From Mycobacterium sp. PS03-16 (lineage in GTDB: Bacteria > Actinomycetota > Actinomycetes > Mycobacteriales > Mycobacteriaceae), in NCBI RefSeq assembly GCF_004570325.1, contig NZ_SPQO01000004.1, positions 177,377 to 241,376 on the forward strand: a DNA stretch of 64,000 nucleotides, read 5' to 3'. A program made the translations under genes and the position numbers. The notes below the pieces were generated by a model, which saw only the letters and a program-made list of their open reading frames with translations, did no database searches and was not told where the DNA came from. Positions 28,735 through 38,977 of the stretch are shown here, in pieces; position 1 is the first letter of the stretch, and every line of letters begins with the position of its first letter.

Positions 28735-28806
28735 TGGGGTATGGTGTAATTGGCAACACAGCTGATTCTGGTTCAGCCATTCTAGGTTCGAGTCCTGGTA
28801 CCCCAG
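28735..28806 (+). tRNA. tRNA-Gln (CTG)
   Basis: A 72-nt cloverleaf. The acceptor stem TGGGGTA pairs with TACCCCA, followed by discriminator G (28806). The anticodon arm is GCTGA-TTCTGGT-TCAGC, giving anticodon CTG; the T-arm is CTAGG-TTCGAGT-CCTGG. No CCA is encoded. Confidence 0.95.
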
Positions 28807-28900
28807 CTGTGCGAGCACCGGCGTCACCAGGCGCCGGGGCCCGTCCCGGCGATTAGGTCAGCGTGTTCGGCTGAGCTATGCTGACCTCCCGGAAGTTCTA

Positions 28901-28973
28901 GCCCCCGTCGTCTAGCGGCCTAGGACGCCGCCCTCTCACGGCGGTAGCGTGGGTTCGAATCCCATCGGGGGTA
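28901..28973 (+). tRNA. tRNA-Glu (CTC)
   Basis: A 73-nt cloverleaf. The acceptor stem GCCCCCG pairs with CGGGGGT, with discriminator A. The anticodon arm is CCGCC-CTCTCAC-GGCGG, giving anticodon CTC; the T-arm is GTGGG-TTCGAAT-CCCAT. CCA is not encoded. A hairpin with T-run follows at 28983. Confidence 0.96.
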
Positions 28974-28982
28974 CAACGCGAC

Positions 28983-29014
28983 AAGGCGCCTGGTCCGTCG
29001 GACAGGCGCCTTTT
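28983..29014 (+). terminator. Intrinsic terminator after tRNA-Glu
   Basis: AAGGCGCCTG (28983-28992) pairs with CAGGCGCCTT (29003-29012). The inner TCC-GTC-GGA extends the stem, and a T-run continues to 29014. Ten bases downstream of the tRNA. Confidence 0.85.
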
Positions 29015-29074
29015 GCGTCTCCGGCTTCGGCGCCCGAGATGGCGAGATCTTCGTCACGGCCGCCGGGCGCACGG

Positions 29075-29776
29075 TCACAGACGCCGGGTCATCGCCTCGG
29101 CCGCCGCCAGGAGATCGGCCGCCCAGCGGGCGCCGGGCCGTCGGCCCATCCGGTCGATCGGACCAGACACCGAGATCGCCGCGACGACGGCCCCGCGGCC
29201 GTCGCGCACCGGAGCGGAGACGCTGGCGACCCCCGGCTCACGCTCGGCGGCGCTCTGGGCCCAGCCGCGCTTGCGCACCTCGGCCAGCGTGCGGTCGGTG
29301 AACATCGCCGTCGGCAGGACCGCCTGCTGGGTCGCGGCGTCGGCGTAGGCGAGCAGCACCTTGGCGCCGGAGCCCGCCGTCATCGGCATCCGGGAGCCCA
29401 CCGGCACGGTGTCACGAAGGCCCGCGGGCGGTTCCAGAGCCGCCACACAGACGCGGGCGGTGCCCTCCCGGCGGTAGAGCTGCACGCTCTCCCCGGTGAT
29501 CTCGCGCAGCCGCGGCAGGACCAGCGCGCCGGCCGACAGCAGCGGATCGTTGACGTGGCCGGCCAATTCGGTCAGCGCGGGACCGAGCCGCCACCGGCCG
29601 TCGGCGTCACGGGCCAGCAGCCGGTGTGTTTCCAGGCCCGCGGCCAGGCGGTGCGCGGTGGCGCGGGGCAGCCCGGTGCGTTCGCACAATTCCGCCAGCG
29701 CACAGGGCGACTCCGCCACCGTGTGCAGTACGCCCACCGCTTTGTCGAGCACGCCGATGCCGCTATCCTGTCTCAC
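29075..29776 (-). CDS. IclR-family regulator, LtbR/NdgR-like
   Basis: A 233-residue regulator: an N-terminal winged helix (GVLDKAVGVLHTVAES, then LAELCERTGLPRATAHRLAAGLE) and a C-terminal IclR effector domain (GSRMPMTAGSGAKVLLAYA). Divergent from leuC across 79 bp, the exact arrangement of LtbR in Corynebacterium and NdgR in Streptomyces, which control leuCD and other amino acid genes. A palindromic site overlaps its GTG start (29776), suggesting autoregulation. Corresponds to Rv2989. Confidence 0.87.
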   Translation of the reverse strand: MRQDSGIGVLDKAVGVLHTVAESPCALAELCERTGLPRATAHRLAAGLETHRLLARDADGRWRLGPALTELAGHVNDPLLSAGALVLPRLREITGESVQLYRREGTARVCVAALEPPAGLRDTVPVGSRMPMTAGSGAKVLLAYADAATQQAVLPTAMFTDRTLAEVRKRGWAQSAAEREPGVASVSAPVRDGRGAVVAAISVSGPIDRMGRRPGARWAADLLAAAEAMTRRL

Positions 29777-29806
29777 AGGGAGATACTAACGTCCCGAAAT
29801 GTGAGA
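29767..29806. promoter_or_regulatory. Candidate IclR (LtbR/NdgR) operator in front of leuC
   Basis: TCTCACA (29771-29777) and TGTGAGA (29800-29806) form a perfect inverted repeat with GGGA/TCCC nested inside it. CCTGT-CTC-ACAGG (29767-29779) is a second dyad over the regulator's start. It is placed to control both divergent genes. Confidence 0.65.
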
Positions 29807-29855
29807 ATGCCAGCGCAACGTCGCAGGCCGAGGAACCCGAAGAAGCGAGAAGGTA

Positions 29856-31301
29856 ATGGCACAGCCCGCCACGCCACGCACCCTGGCAGAGAAGGTGTGG
29901 GACGACCACGTCGTCGTTCCCGGCCCCGGAGAAGGCGCTGCGCGCCAACCGGACCTGATCTACATCGACCTGCACCTCGTGCACGAGGTGACCAGCCCTC
30001 AGGCCTTCGACGGTCTGCGGCTGGCCAACCGACCGGTGCACCGGCCGGATCTCACGATCGCCACCGAGGATCACAACGTCCCCACCGTCGACATCGACAA
30101 GCCGATCGCCGACCCGGTGTCTCGCACCCAGGTCGAGACGTTGCGCCGCAACTGCGCGGAGTTCGGCATCCGGCTGCACCCGATGGGCGACGCAGAACAG
30201 GGGATCGTGCACATCATCGGACCGCAACTCGGGCTGACCCAGCCCGGCATGACGGTCGTGTGCGGGGACAGCCACACCTCCACCCACGGCGCCTTCGGCG
30301 CGCTGGCCATGGGCATCGGCACCTCGGAGGTCGAACACGTCCTGGCCACCCAGACCCTGGCCCTGCGTCCGTTCAAGACCATGGCGGTCAACGTCGACGG
30401 GGAACTGCCGCCGGGGGTGAGCGCGAAAGACATCATCCTGGCCGTGATCGCCAAGATCGGCACCGGCGGTGGCCAGGGCCACGTCATCGAATACCGGGGC
30501 AGTGCCATCGAATCGCTGTCGATGGAGGGCCGGATGACGATCTGCAACATGAGCATCGAGGCCGGCGCCCGTGCCGGCATGGTGGCGCCGGACGACACCA
30601 CGTTCGAGTTCCTGCGCGGCCGGCCGCACGCCCCGACGGGCGCCGACTGGGATGCCGCCGTCGCCGCGTGGCGCGAACTGCGTACCGACCCGGGGGCCGA
30701 ATTCGACACCGAGGTCTACCTCGACGCGGCGGAGCTGAGCCCGTTCGTGACGTGGGGCACCAATCCCGGCCAGGGTGTGCCGCTGGCCGGCGCGGTGCCC
30801 GACCCGGAGCTGATGGTCGACGAGGGGGAGCGTCAGGCCGCCGAAAAGGCGTTGGCGTACATGGGTCTCGAGGCCGGTACGGCGATGCGCGACGTCGCGG
30901 TCGACACCGTGTTCGTCGGGTCGTGCACCAACGGGCGTATCGAGGATCTGCGCGTGGTCGCCGACGTGCTGCGCGGCCGTCGTGTCGCCGACGGTGTCCG
31001 GATGCTCGTGGTGCCCGGCTCCATGAGGGTGCGCGCGCAGGCCGAATCCGAAGGCCTCGACGAGATCTTCACCGGCGCGGGGGCCGAGTGGCGGCAGGCC
31101 GGCTGTTCGATGTGCCTGGGCATGAATCCCGATCAGCTCTCGCCGGGGCAGCGCTGTGCGTCGACGTCGAACCGCAATTTCGAGGGGCGCCAGGGCAAGG
31201 GCGGCCGTACGCATCTCGTCTCGCCTGCCGTGGCCGCCGCCACCGCCGTGCGCGGCACCCTGTCCTCCCCGGCCGATCTGGCCGCCGTCCCGACCCGCTG
31301 A
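29856..31301 (+). CDS. leuC: 3-isopropylmalate dehydratase large subunit
   Basis: With LeuD, isomerises 2- to 3-isopropylmalate using a [4Fe-4S] cluster. The 481 residues contain the three cluster cysteines, in FVGSCTNGR (about residue 350) and [10 protein letters not shown] (about 412-415), and the substrate motif [22 protein letters not shown] 29856 is preceded by GAGAAGG. leuD follows after 9 bp. Probably regulated by the divergent IclR protein. Confidence 0.97.
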   Translation: MAQPATPRTLAEKVWDDHVVVPGPGEGAARQPDLIYIDLHLVHEVTSPQAFDGLRLANRPVHRPDLTIATEDHNVPTVDIDKPIADPVSRTQVETLRRNCAEFGIRLHPMGDAEQGIVHIIGPQLGLTQPGMTVVCGDSHTSTHGAFGALAMGIGTSEVEHVLATQTLALRPFKTMAVNVDGELPPGVSAKDIILAVIAKIGTGGGQGHVIEYRGSAIESLSMEGRMTICNMSIEAGARAGMVAPDDTTFEFLRGRPHAPTGADWDAAVAAWRELRTDPGAEFDTEVYLDAAELSPFVTWGTNPGQGVPLAGAVPDPELMVDEGERQAAEKALAYMGLEAGTAMRDVAVDTVFVGSCTNGRIEDLRVVADVLRGRRVADGVRMLVVPGSMRVRAQAESEGLDEIFTGAGAEWRQAGCSMCLGMNPDQLSPGQRCASTSNRNFEGRQGKGGRTHLVSPAVAAATAVRGTLSSPADLAAVPTR

Positions 31302-31310
31302 GGAGACCCG

Positions 31311-31904
31311 ATGGACGCCTTTCGCACCCACACCGGAATCGGCGTGCCGCTGCGCCGGTCCAACGTCGACACCGACCAGATCATCCCCGCCGTCTATCTG
31401 AAGCGGGTGACTAGAACGGGTTTCGAGGACGGTCTGTTCGCCGCCTGGCGCAGCGACCCGTCCTTCGTGCTGAACCTGCCGCCGTTCGACAAGGGCTCGG
31501 TTCTGGTCGCCGGACCGGACTTCGGCACCGGCAGCTCGCGCGAGCACGCCGTCTGGGCGCTGATGGACTACGGGTTCCGGGTGGTGATCTCGTCCCGGTT
31601 CGCCGACATCTTCCGCGGCAATTCCGGCAAAGCGGGGTTGTTGGCCGCGGAAGTGAACCAGGACGATGTGGAACTGCTCTGGAAACTCATCGAGCAGAAC
31701 CCGGGGCTGGAACTCACTGTCGACCTTCAAGATCGAAACATTGTCGCGGGAACGGTCGTGGTGCCGTTCAAGATTGACGACTACACCGCGTGGCGGCTGC
31801 TTGAAGGGCTCGACGATATAGGCCTTACGCTGCGGAAACTCGCCGACATCGAAGATTACGAGCGGCGCAGGCCGAGCTGGAAACCGCGCACGCTGCCGGC
31901 CTGA
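31311..31904 (+). CDS. leuD: 3-isopropylmalate dehydratase small subunit
   Basis: The 197-residue swivel-domain subunit of isopropylmalate isomerase. Recognised by [16 protein letters not shown] (about 22-37), [17 protein letters not shown] and the [16 protein letters not shown] stretch. ATG 31311 follows GAGGAGACC. Same operon as leuC. A long hairpin closes the unit at 31913-31940. Confidence 0.97.
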   Translation: MDAFRTHTGIGVPLRRSNVDTDQIIPAVYLKRVTRTGFEDGLFAAWRSDPSFVLNLPPFDKGSVLVAGPDFGTGSSREHAVWALMDYGFRVVISSRFADIFRGNSGKAGLLAAEVNQDDVELLWKLIEQNPGLELTVDLQDRNIVAGTVVVPFKIDDYTAWRLLEGLDDIGLTLRKLADIEDYERRRPSWKPRTLPA

Positions 31905-31912
31905 TCTCGACG

Positions 31913-31940
31913 GTGGAGGCGGCGAAATCGCCGCCTCCAC
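31913..31940 (+). terminator. Hairpin after leuCD lacking a T-run
   Basis: GTGGAGGCGGCG-AAAT-CGCCGCCTCCAC is a perfect 12-bp stem nine bases after the leuD stop. No T-tract follows, as is common for mycobacterial terminators, so termination efficiency is uncertain. It separates leuCD from the hupB promoter region. Confidence 0.6.
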
Positions 31941-32064
31941 ACCCCGTTCCCGAGCGCCCGGCAGGTCGTTAAGGGAGGCAAGCGAATTGCCGAAAAGTTC
32001 GCCAGCTACCGCTGAAACCGCGCGTGGCTCTTGGAAATCAATGGTCAGTGGGTTTACCGTGTCC

Positions 32065-32092
32065 ACTAGTCGGTCCAACGAGGACCACTGGT
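32065..32092 (+). promoter_or_regulatory. 5'-UTR hairpin just before the hupB ribosome site
   Basis: ACTAGT-C-GGTCC (32065-32076) pairs with GGACC-ACTGGT (32082-32092), loop AACGA, with one bulge and one G-U pair. The ribosome site CGGAGG (32095-32100) begins three bases after the stem, so the hairpin could affect initiation. Confidence 0.5.
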
Positions 32093-32105
32093 CTCGGAGG
32101 TTTGG

Positions 32106-32801
32106 ATGAACAAAGCGGAGCTCATCGACGTACTGACAACCAAAATGGGCACCGACCGCCGGCAGGCCACCGCCGCGGTGGAGAACGTCGTGGACACCAT
32201 CGTGCGCGCGGTGCACAAGGGCGAGAGTGTGACCATCACCGGTTTCGGTGTGTTCGAACAGCGCCGGCGCGCAGCCCGCGTCGCGCGCAACCCCCGTACG
32301 GGTGAGACGGTCAAGGTGAAGCCGACGTCGGTCCCCGCGTTCCGGCCCGGCGCTCAGTTCAAGGCGATCATCGCCGGCTCCCAGCGGCTCGCCGCCGAGG
32401 GCCCGGCGGTCAAGCGCGGCGTGGCGGCCGGCCCGGCCAAGCGCACCGCGAAGAAGGCGCCGGCCCGCAAGACCGCCGCCAAGAAGACCACCACGTCCGC
32501 CGCCGCGAAGAAGACGGCGCCGGCGAAGAAGGCGGCCACCAAGGCCCCGGCGAAGAAGACCGCGGCCAAGAAGACCACCACCACGGCCGCCGCCAAGAAG
32601 ACGACGCCGGCCAAGAAGACCACGGCCGCCGCCAAGAAGACGGCGCCGGCCAAGAAGACCACGGCCGCCGCCAAGAAGACCGCTCCGGCGAAGAAGGCCG
32701 CGACCAAGGCGCCGGCCAAGAAGGCCACGAGCACTGCCGCGAAGAAGACGGCCAGCAAGGCGCCGGCGCGTAAGGCGCCGGCCAAGAAGGGCCGCAAGTA
32801 G
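32106..32801 (+). CDS. hupB: Nucleoid protein HupB (HU with lysine-rich tail)
   Basis: A 231-residue mycobacterial HU. Residues 1-90 form the HU fold ([17 protein letters not shown], the [18 protein letters not shown] arm and the FRPGAQFK end). Residues about 100-231 are a highly basic histone-H1-like tail of PAKK, AAKK and TTAAAKK repeats. The tail has a tandem 13-residue unit ([13 protein letters not shown]) encoded by near-identical DNA around 32610-32690. HupB compacts DNA and is essential in slow growers. ATG 32106, RBS CGGAGG. The repeated DNA makes tail length prone to variation. Confidence 0.97.
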   Translation: MNKAELIDVLTTKMGTDRRQATAAVENVVDTIVRAVHKGESVTITGFGVFEQRRRAARVARNPRTGETVKVKPTSVPAFRPGAQFKAIIAGSQRLAAEGPAVKRGVAAGPAKRTAKKAPARKTAAKKTTTSAAAKKTAPAKKAATKAPAKKTAAKKTTTTAAAKKTTPAKKTTAAAKKTAPAKKTTAAAKKTAPAKKAATKAPAKKATSTAAKKTASKAPARKAPAKKGRK

Positions 32802-32816
32802 TCCGGTGACACCGTC

Positions 32817-32850
32817 GACCGCCGCGGGGTCTGCTCGACCCGCGGCGGTC
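32817..32850. terminator. Hairpin between hupB and mutT1
   Basis: GACCGCCGCGGGGTC pairs with GACCCGCGGCGGTC (one bulged G, loop TGCTC) in the 57-bp convergent gap. No clear T-run on either side. It probably serves both genes. Confidence 0.6.
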
Positions 32851-32858
32851 CGGTGCGT

Positions 32859-33785
32859 CTACTTGCCGGCCAGCGGGCTGCCGATGTGGTCGGCGGCCAC
32901 GAGCCGGCCGTCGGCCAGCGACATCACCCAGGTGCTGCCCTTGCGGTTGCGCGACGTATCGGGCTTGACGCCCTCGTGGTCGCACCACCAGGCGATCAGG
33001 TCCGGAATCACCTTGCCCTGTGAACAGATCACCGGGGTCCGGCCGGCCGCGCCGGACTCGGTGACGATGTCCAGAAGCCGGCGCCGCGTCCCCTTCTTGT
33101 CCTTCGAGTAGGCCTCTTCGGTCAGCGCCTCGTCGGTGCGCACCGTCTGGCCCAGCTCCTCGGCCAGCGGTTCGACGGTCTGCACGCAGCGCAGGCGGTC
33201 GGCGGCGTACAGCGTGTCGGCGCCGAAGGCGAGCAGCTGGCCGACCAGTGACTCGGCCTGCGCCCGTCCGTGTTTGTCCAGCGGCCGCAGGCGGTCATCG
33301 CCGCGGAACCGCGACCGGCTCCCCGCCGTCGCGTGGCGCACGACCAGCACGGTGCGGGTGTCGGCCGGCAGCTTGGCGAACCGTCGCAACACCTTCCGGT
33401 CGTGCGGGTACCCCACCCGCTTGATCGCCTCCGGCACCGGCAGCCAGATCAGCTCGTCGACTTCGTCGTTGGGTTCGAACGTGCCGTCACCCGCGCGGGC
33501 GGCCCAGTACCGGACCTTCTTCAACCCCTGCTCGACCGGGTAGGACACCGACACCAGCCGACGTCCCAGCACACAGGAGAACCCGGTCTCCTCGCCGATC
33601 TCACGCACGGCGGTCACCGCCTCGGTCTCCCCGGGGTCCACCTTGCCCTTGGGCAGCGACCAGTCGTCGTAGCGCGGGCGGTGGATGACCGCGACCTCGG
33701 GGGGCGCGTCCGCGCCGTCGGACCGCCACAGCACCGCGCCGGCCGCCAGCACCGCCTTCTTGGACGGCTCCGGATTCTTGGACAC
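32859..33785 (-). CDS. mutT1: Nudix/histidine-phosphatase fusion MutT1
   Basis: A 308-residue two-domain enzyme that clears oxidised nucleotides (8-oxo-dGTP/8-oxo-GTP) and, in M. tuberculosis, diadenosine polyphosphates. The N-terminal Nudix box spans about residues 46-68, with its core REIGEETG. The C-terminal histidine-phosphatase domain starts at VVRHATAG (about 148-155, RHG variant RHA). The last residues include a second conserved His near [11 protein letters not shown] 33785. Adjoins ppk1 as in H37Rv (Rv2985/Rv2984). Confidence 0.93.
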   Translation of the reverse strand: MSKNPEPSKKAVLAAGAVLWRSDGADAPPEVAVIHRPRYDDWSLPKGKVDPGETEAVTAVREIGEETGFSCVLGRRLVSVSYPVEQGLKKVRYWAARAGDGTFEPNDEVDELIWLPVPEAIKRVGYPHDRKVLRRFAKLPADTRTVLVVRHATAGSRSRFRGDDRLRPLDKHGRAQAESLVGQLLAFGADTLYAADRLRCVQTVEPLAEELGQTVRTDEALTEEAYSKDKKGTRRRLLDIVTESGAAGRTPVICSQGKVIPDLIAWWCDHEGVKPDTSRNRKGSTWVMSLADGRLVAADHIGSPLAGK

Positions 33786-33854
33786 GTCAACTCCTGCACA
33801 TCATCTCGGAATGACCATCACACGCCGTACCGCGGGTGGGCCGGCGCGGTGCGG

Positions 33855-36017
33855 TCACTGATGGCGGCGGCGGTCCATCAGCGACACCTGGTGGTCGCGG
33901 ACCGTGTGCCCTTCCTGCGGTGAGGCGGTCCAGTGTCCGTCGGGACCGAGTTCCCAGCAGCGGGTCGCCGGATCCATCGCGGATTCGAAGATGTCACTGA
34001 GTTGCGCGGTCAGCCGCGGATCCTTCACCTGCGCCATCACCTCGACGCGGCGGTCGAGATTGCGGTGCATCATGTCGGCGCTGCCGATCCAGAATTCGTC
34101 GATGCCTCGGAAGTGGATCACCCGCGAATGTTCCAGGAACCGGCCGAGGATCGACCGCACGACGATGTTGTCGGAGAAGCCCTCGGCTCCGGGGCGCAGC
34201 GCACAGATACCGCGCACCACCACCTCGACGCGCACGCCGGCCTGCGACGCGCGGTACAGCGCGTCGATCACCTGCTCGTCGACCAAGGCGTTGGCTTTCA
34301 GCCGGATCCGGCCCTCGGCGCCGTCAAGGGTGGCGGCCACCTCGCGCTCGATGCGCTCGATGATGCCCTTGCGCACACTGTGCGGCGCCACCAGCAGGTT
34401 GCGGTAGGAGACCTTGCGGGAGTATCCGGTCAGCGAATTGAACAGATCGGTGAGGTCGGCGCCGATGTCCGGCGCGGCGGTCAGCAGACCGACGTCCTCG
34501 TACAGACGCGCGGTCTTCGGGTTGTAGTTGCCGGTGCCGATGTGGCAGTAACGCCGGATCACCGAACCCTCGCGGCGCACCACGAGCGCGGTCTTGCAGT
34601 GGGTTTTCAGACCGATGAGCCCGTAGACCACGTGCACGCCGGCCTGCTCCAGTGCGCGGGCCCACTTGATGTTGGCCTGCTCGTCGAAGCGGGCCTTGAT
34701 CTCGACGAGCGCCACCACCTGCTTCCCGGCCTCGGCGGCGTCGATGAGCGCGTTGACGATCGGCGAATCACCCGACGTCCGGTACAGGGTCTGCTTGATC
34801 GCCAGCACATTCGGGTCGGCGGCGGCCTGTTCGATGAAGCGCTGCACCGTCGTGGAGAACGAGTCGTACGGGTGGTGCACCAGCACGTCCCCGTCGCGCA
34901 GGGTCGCGAAGATGCTCTTGGGCGTCTCGCGCTCGCCGAACGCCGGTGGGGTGGCCGGCACGAACGGCCGGTCCTTGAGCGCGGGCCGGTCGACGGCGTA
35001 GATCTGCCACAGCGCCGACAGGTCGAGCAGTCCGGGCACCTGCACCACGTCCCCGGGGAACACGTCGAGTTCACGCAGCAGCAGCTCGAGCATGCTCTCG
35101 GTCATGTCATCGGACACCTCGAGGCGCACCGGGGAGCCGAACCGCCTGCGCGCCAACTCCCGTTCCAGCGCCTGCAGCAGATCCTCGTCGCGGTCCTCCT
35201 CGACCTCGAAGTCCGCGTTGCGCGTGATCCGGAAGGCGTGATGCTCCACGATCTCCAGCCCCGGGAACAGCACCGGCAGGAACGCCGCGATCAGCTCCTC
35301 CATCGGCAGGAAGCGCACCGTGGCATCGGTGGCGCCGAGTTCGACGAACCGGTCGACGTTGTCGGGCACCTTGATCCGGGCGAAGTGCTGACCGCCGTCC
35401 TCGGGTTGGCGGACGGTGATCGCCAGGTTGAGCGAGAGCCCGCTGACGAACGGGAACGGGTGGGCCGGGTCGACCGCCAGCGGGGTCAGTACGGGGAAGA
35501 CCTGCTCGTGGAAGTAGGTCGACAGCCGGGCGCGTTCGGCGTCGTCGAGTTCGGCCCACGTGACGATCACGATGCCCTGATCGCCCAGGGCCGGGCGGAC
35601 CGAGTCGAGGAAGACCCGCGCGTGCCGGGAGGCGATCTGCTGGGTGCGCTCGCTGATCCGGCGCAGCTGTTCGCGCGGCGACAGATCGTCGGCCGACCGC
35701 ACCGACAGCCCCATCTCGTCGCGGCGTTTGAGGCCCGCCACGCGCACCATGTAGAACTCGTCGAGGTTCGACGCGAAGATCGCGAGGAACTTGGCCCGTT
35801 CCAGCAGAGGCAGTGAGGTGTCCGCGGCCAGCGCGAGCACCCGGGCGTTGAAGTCCAGCCAGCTCAGCTCGCGGTTGAGGTAGCGGTCCTCGGGCAGCGC
35901 GTCGACGATCGCGGGGGCGGTCAGGGCAGGAGGAGCGGCGGGTGGCGCCTCCGGCGCCGGATCACCGGACACCCGTTCGGCGTCCTCCGTCCTGATGTCG
36001 GCCTCGGCTTCGGTCAT
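33855..36017 (-). CDS. ppk1: Polyphosphate kinase 1
   Basis: Reversibly transfers the ATP gamma-phosphate to polyphosphate chains, feeding stress signalling. The 720 residues hold the N, head and two phospholipase-D-like catalytic domains. The autophosphorylated histidine is expected in [14 protein letters not shown] (about residue 491), with a second catalytic His in EHSRVIHF. The N-terminus has an extra 35-residue Ala/Pro-rich segment before [18 protein letters not shown] 36017. Upstream, fbiD is transcribed in the same direction after a 60-bp gap. Confidence 0.96.
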   Translation of the reverse strand: MTEAEADIRTEDAERVSGDPAPEAPPAAPPALTAPAIVDALPEDRYLNRELSWLDFNARVLALAADTSLPLLERAKFLAIFASNLDEFYMVRVAGLKRRDEMGLSVRSADDLSPREQLRRISERTQQIASRHARVFLDSVRPALGDQGIVIVTWAELDDAERARLSTYFHEQVFPVLTPLAVDPAHPFPFVSGLSLNLAITVRQPEDGGQHFARIKVPDNVDRFVELGATDATVRFLPMEELIAAFLPVLFPGLEIVEHHAFRITRNADFEVEEDRDEDLLQALERELARRRFGSPVRLEVSDDMTESMLELLLRELDVFPGDVVQVPGLLDLSALWQIYAVDRPALKDRPFVPATPPAFGERETPKSIFATLRDGDVLVHHPYDSFSTTVQRFIEQAAADPNVLAIKQTLYRTSGDSPIVNALIDAAEAGKQVVALVEIKARFDEQANIKWARALEQAGVHVVYGLIGLKTHCKTALVVRREGSVIRRYCHIGTGNYNPKTARLYEDVGLLTAAPDIGADLTDLFNSLTGYSRKVSYRNLLVAPHSVRKGIIERIEREVAATLDGAEGRIRLKANALVDEQVIDALYRASQAGVRVEVVVRGICALRPGAEGFSDNIVVRSILGRFLEHSRVIHFRGIDEFWIGSADMMHRNLDRRVEVMAQVKDPRLTAQLSDIFESAMDPATRCWELGPDGHWTASPQEGHTVRDHQVSLMDRRRHQ

Positions 36018-36077
36018 GGATTCGATCCTTCCCTATCCTGCGGGCGCCCTGCCACCGCGTACCCGAGTTGTTCACCT

Positions 36078-36797
<720 letters not shown>

Positions 36798-36810
36798 CTA
36801 GGGTGAAGCC

Positions 36811-37809
36811 GTGGTGGCTGCGGCGGTGATGGGTGCGGGTGCGTGGGGCACCGCATTGGCCAAAGTGCTCGCTGACGCGGGCAACTCGGTGACGCTGTGG
36901 GCTCGCCGGCCTGAGGTGGCCGCCGAGATCAACGACACCCACCGCAACAGCGGCTACCTCGACGACGTCGCGCTGCCGGCCACCGTGCGCGCGACCAGCG
37001 ACCCCGCCGAGGCGCTCACCGGTGCCTGCACGGTCCTGCTCGGCGTCCCCGCCCAGCAGCTGCGGGCCAACCTCGAGTCGTGGAAGGGACTGATCGGTGA
37101 CGACGCCACGCTGGTCAGCCTGGCCAAGGGCATCGAACTCGATACGCTGATGCGGATGAGCCAGGTGATCGGGCAGGTCACCGGCGTCGACCCGGCGCGG
37201 GTGGCGGTGATCACCGGCCCGAACCTGGCCAGTGAGATCGCCGAGGAACAGCCCGCCGCCACCGTGGTCGCCTGCAACGACTCGGGTCGCGCCGTCACCC
37301 TGCAGCGCGCCCTGGCCACCGGGTACCTGCGGCCCTACACCAATCCCGACGTCGTGGGCGCCGAGATCGGCGGTGCCTGCAAGAACGTCATCGCGCTGGC
37401 CTGCGGCATGGCCGTCGGCGTCGGCCTGGGCGAGAACACGGTGGCCGCGATCATCACCCGCGGGCTCGCCGAGATCATGCGGCTGGGCCTGGCCCTCGGC
37501 GCGAACCCCGCGACGCTGGCCGGGCTCGCCGGGGTCGGCGACCTGGTGGCGACGTGCACCTCGCCGCATTCGCGCAACCGCACTTTCGGGGAGCGGCTGG
37601 GCCGTGGCGGCACCATGGATTCCGCGCTGGCCGCGGCCGGCGGTCACGTCGCCGAAGGCGTCACCTCCTGCCGGTCGGTGCTCGCGTTGGCCGCCAGCTA
37701 CGACGTCGAGATGCCGCTGACCGACGCGGTCAACCGGGTATGCCACAAGGGGCTGTCGGTCGACGAAGCGATCTCGCTGCTGCTGGGCCGCAGCACCAAA
37801 CCGGAGTAG
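36811..37809 (+). CDS. gpsA: Glycerol-3-phosphate dehydrogenase [NAD(P)+]
   Basis: Reduces dihydroxyacetone phosphate to sn-glycerol 3-phosphate for phospholipid synthesis. The 332 residues begin with the Rossmann loop [18 protein letters not shown] (about 7-24); the catalytic Lys is in [14 protein letters not shown] (about residue 191). GTG 36811. Corresponds to Rv2982c (gpdA2). The PLP-lyase gene follows after 6 bp and is probably co-transcribed; in H37Rv as recalled ddlA follows directly instead. Confidence 0.95.
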   Translation: MVAAAVMGAGAWGTALAKVLADAGNSVTLWARRPEVAAEINDTHRNSGYLDDVALPATVRATSDPAEALTGACTVLLGVPAQQLRANLESWKGLIGDDATLVSLAKGIELDTLMRMSQVIGQVTGVDPARVAVITGPNLASEIAEEQPAATVVACNDSGRAVTLQRALATGYLRPYTNPDVVGAEIGGACKNVIALACGMAVGVGLGENTVAAIITRGLAEIMRLGLALGANPATLAGLAGVGDLVATCTSPHSRNRTFGERLGRGGTMDSALAAAGGHVAEGVTSCRSVLALAASYDVEMPLTDAVNRVCHKGLSVDEAISLLLGRSTKPE

Positions 37810-37815
37810 CGCGAC

Positions 37816-38919
37816 GTGGCGGGCTCGTACGGCGACTCGACGCGCAGCGTGAAAGCCACTGCCGCGCAAGCGGTTCCCGGCGAGCCGGTGAGCTCGCCAC
37901 CGGTGCCCGTCTCGGCCTACCACCTGTCGCCGGACGAGGCCGAGCCGCTGGACACCTACGGCCGGGGCTCCAATCCCACCTGGCGGCGCCTCGAAGCGGC
38001 GCTCGCCGACCTGGAGGGCGCGTCCGGCGCCCTGGTGTTCGGCTCCGGCATGGCCGCCGTCACCTGCGCACTGCGGGTGCTGACCCGGCCCGGCTCGCGC
38101 CTGGTGGTGCCGGCCGACGGCTACTACCAGGTGCGCCGCTATGCCGCGGAATACCTTGCTCCACATGGCGTCACGGTGATCGAGGCGGCCGCCGACGCAA
38201 TGTGCGAGGCGGCCGGGCACGCCGACGTGGTGCTGGCCGAGACGCCGGCGAACCCCGGCCTGGATGTGGTGGACCTGCACCGGCTGGCGATGACCTGCCG
38301 GGGGCGGGGAACCACGCTCGTGGTCGACAACACCACCGCCACACCGCTGGGCCAGCAACCACTGTCGCTGGGGGCCGACCTGGTGGTGGCCAGTGCCACC
38401 AAGGCACTGTCCGGTCACAGTGACCTGATCGCCGGTTACGTCGCCGGGAGCCACCCCGAATTGATGGCCGGGCTGGAACGTGACCGGCTGCTGGCCGGGC
38501 CGGTCCTCGGGGCGTTCGAGGCGTGGCTGGTGCTGCGCAGCCTCGGCAGCGCGGGTCTGCGGTTCGAGCGGCAGTGCCAGAACGCCCAGGCGGTCGCGAT
38601 GCTGCTGCGCGGGCACCCGGCGGTGCGGCGGGTGCGCTATCCCGGTCTGCCCGAAGACCCGGCGCACGCGGTCGCCTGCAGGCAGATGAAGCGGTTCGGC
38701 GGTTTGGTGTCGATGGAACTCGCCGACGCGGCCGCAGTGCACGCGCTGGTGGAGCGCAGCGCGCTGCTGGTCGCCTCCACCAGCTTCGGCGGTATCCACA
38801 CGTCGATCGACCGCCGGGCGCGCTGGGGGGATCCGGTCCCGGAGGGGTTCGCCCGGTTGTCGATGGGCATCGAGGACACCGACGACCTGATCGCGGACCT
38901 GGACGCGGCGCTGAGCTGA
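37816..38919 (+). CDS. Cystathionine gamma-lyase/synthase-family PLP enzyme
   Basis: A 367-residue Cys/Met-metabolism PLP enzyme. The PLP lysine is in VVASATKALSGHSDLIAGY (about residue 197), the phosphate-binding segment is GSGMAAVTCAL, and YGRGSNPTWRRLE is typical of the family. It could be a cystathionine gamma-lyase, a gamma-synthase or a related sulfur-amino-acid enzyme. The family is secure but the exact reaction is not. GTG 37816, six bases after gpsA. It lies between gpsA and ddl. Confidence 0.85.
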   Translation: MAGSYGDSTRSVKATAAQAVPGEPVSSPPVPVSAYHLSPDEAEPLDTYGRGSNPTWRRLEAALADLEGASGALVFGSGMAAVTCALRVLTRPGSRLVVPADGYYQVRRYAAEYLAPHGVTVIEAAADAMCEAAGHADVVLAETPANPGLDVVDLHRLAMTCRGRGTTLVVDNTTATPLGQQPLSLGADLVVASATKALSGHSDLIAGYVAGSHPELMAGLERDRLLAGPVLGAFEAWLVLRSLGSAGLRFERQCQNAQAVAMLLRGHPAVRRVRYPGLPEDPAHAVACRQMKRFGGLVSMELADAAAVHALVERSALLVASTSFGGIHTSIDRRARWGDPVPEGFARLSMGIEDTDDLIADLDAALS

Positions 38920-38977
38920 CCGCGGGCGCGTCATCGAATCGTGCCCTGACCGAACGGGACGGTAGCCTCTCCAGATT

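Noticed and set aside
28853..28882. Promoter for tRNA-Glu (TTAGGT...TATGCT)
   Set aside because: The -10 is reasonable but the -35 is poor, and read-through from gltX/tRNA-Gln could supply the transcript.
28949..31414. Long plus-strand frame running from tRNA-Glu through the IclR gene into leuC
   Set aside because: It crosses a tRNA, a terminator, an antisense gene and leuC in the wrong frame; the Arg/Gly-rich translation has no domain.
32450..32790. Regularly spaced repeats suggesting a CRISPR-like array
   Set aside because: They are in frame and encode the PAKK/AAKK tail of HupB; spacing and sequence follow codons.
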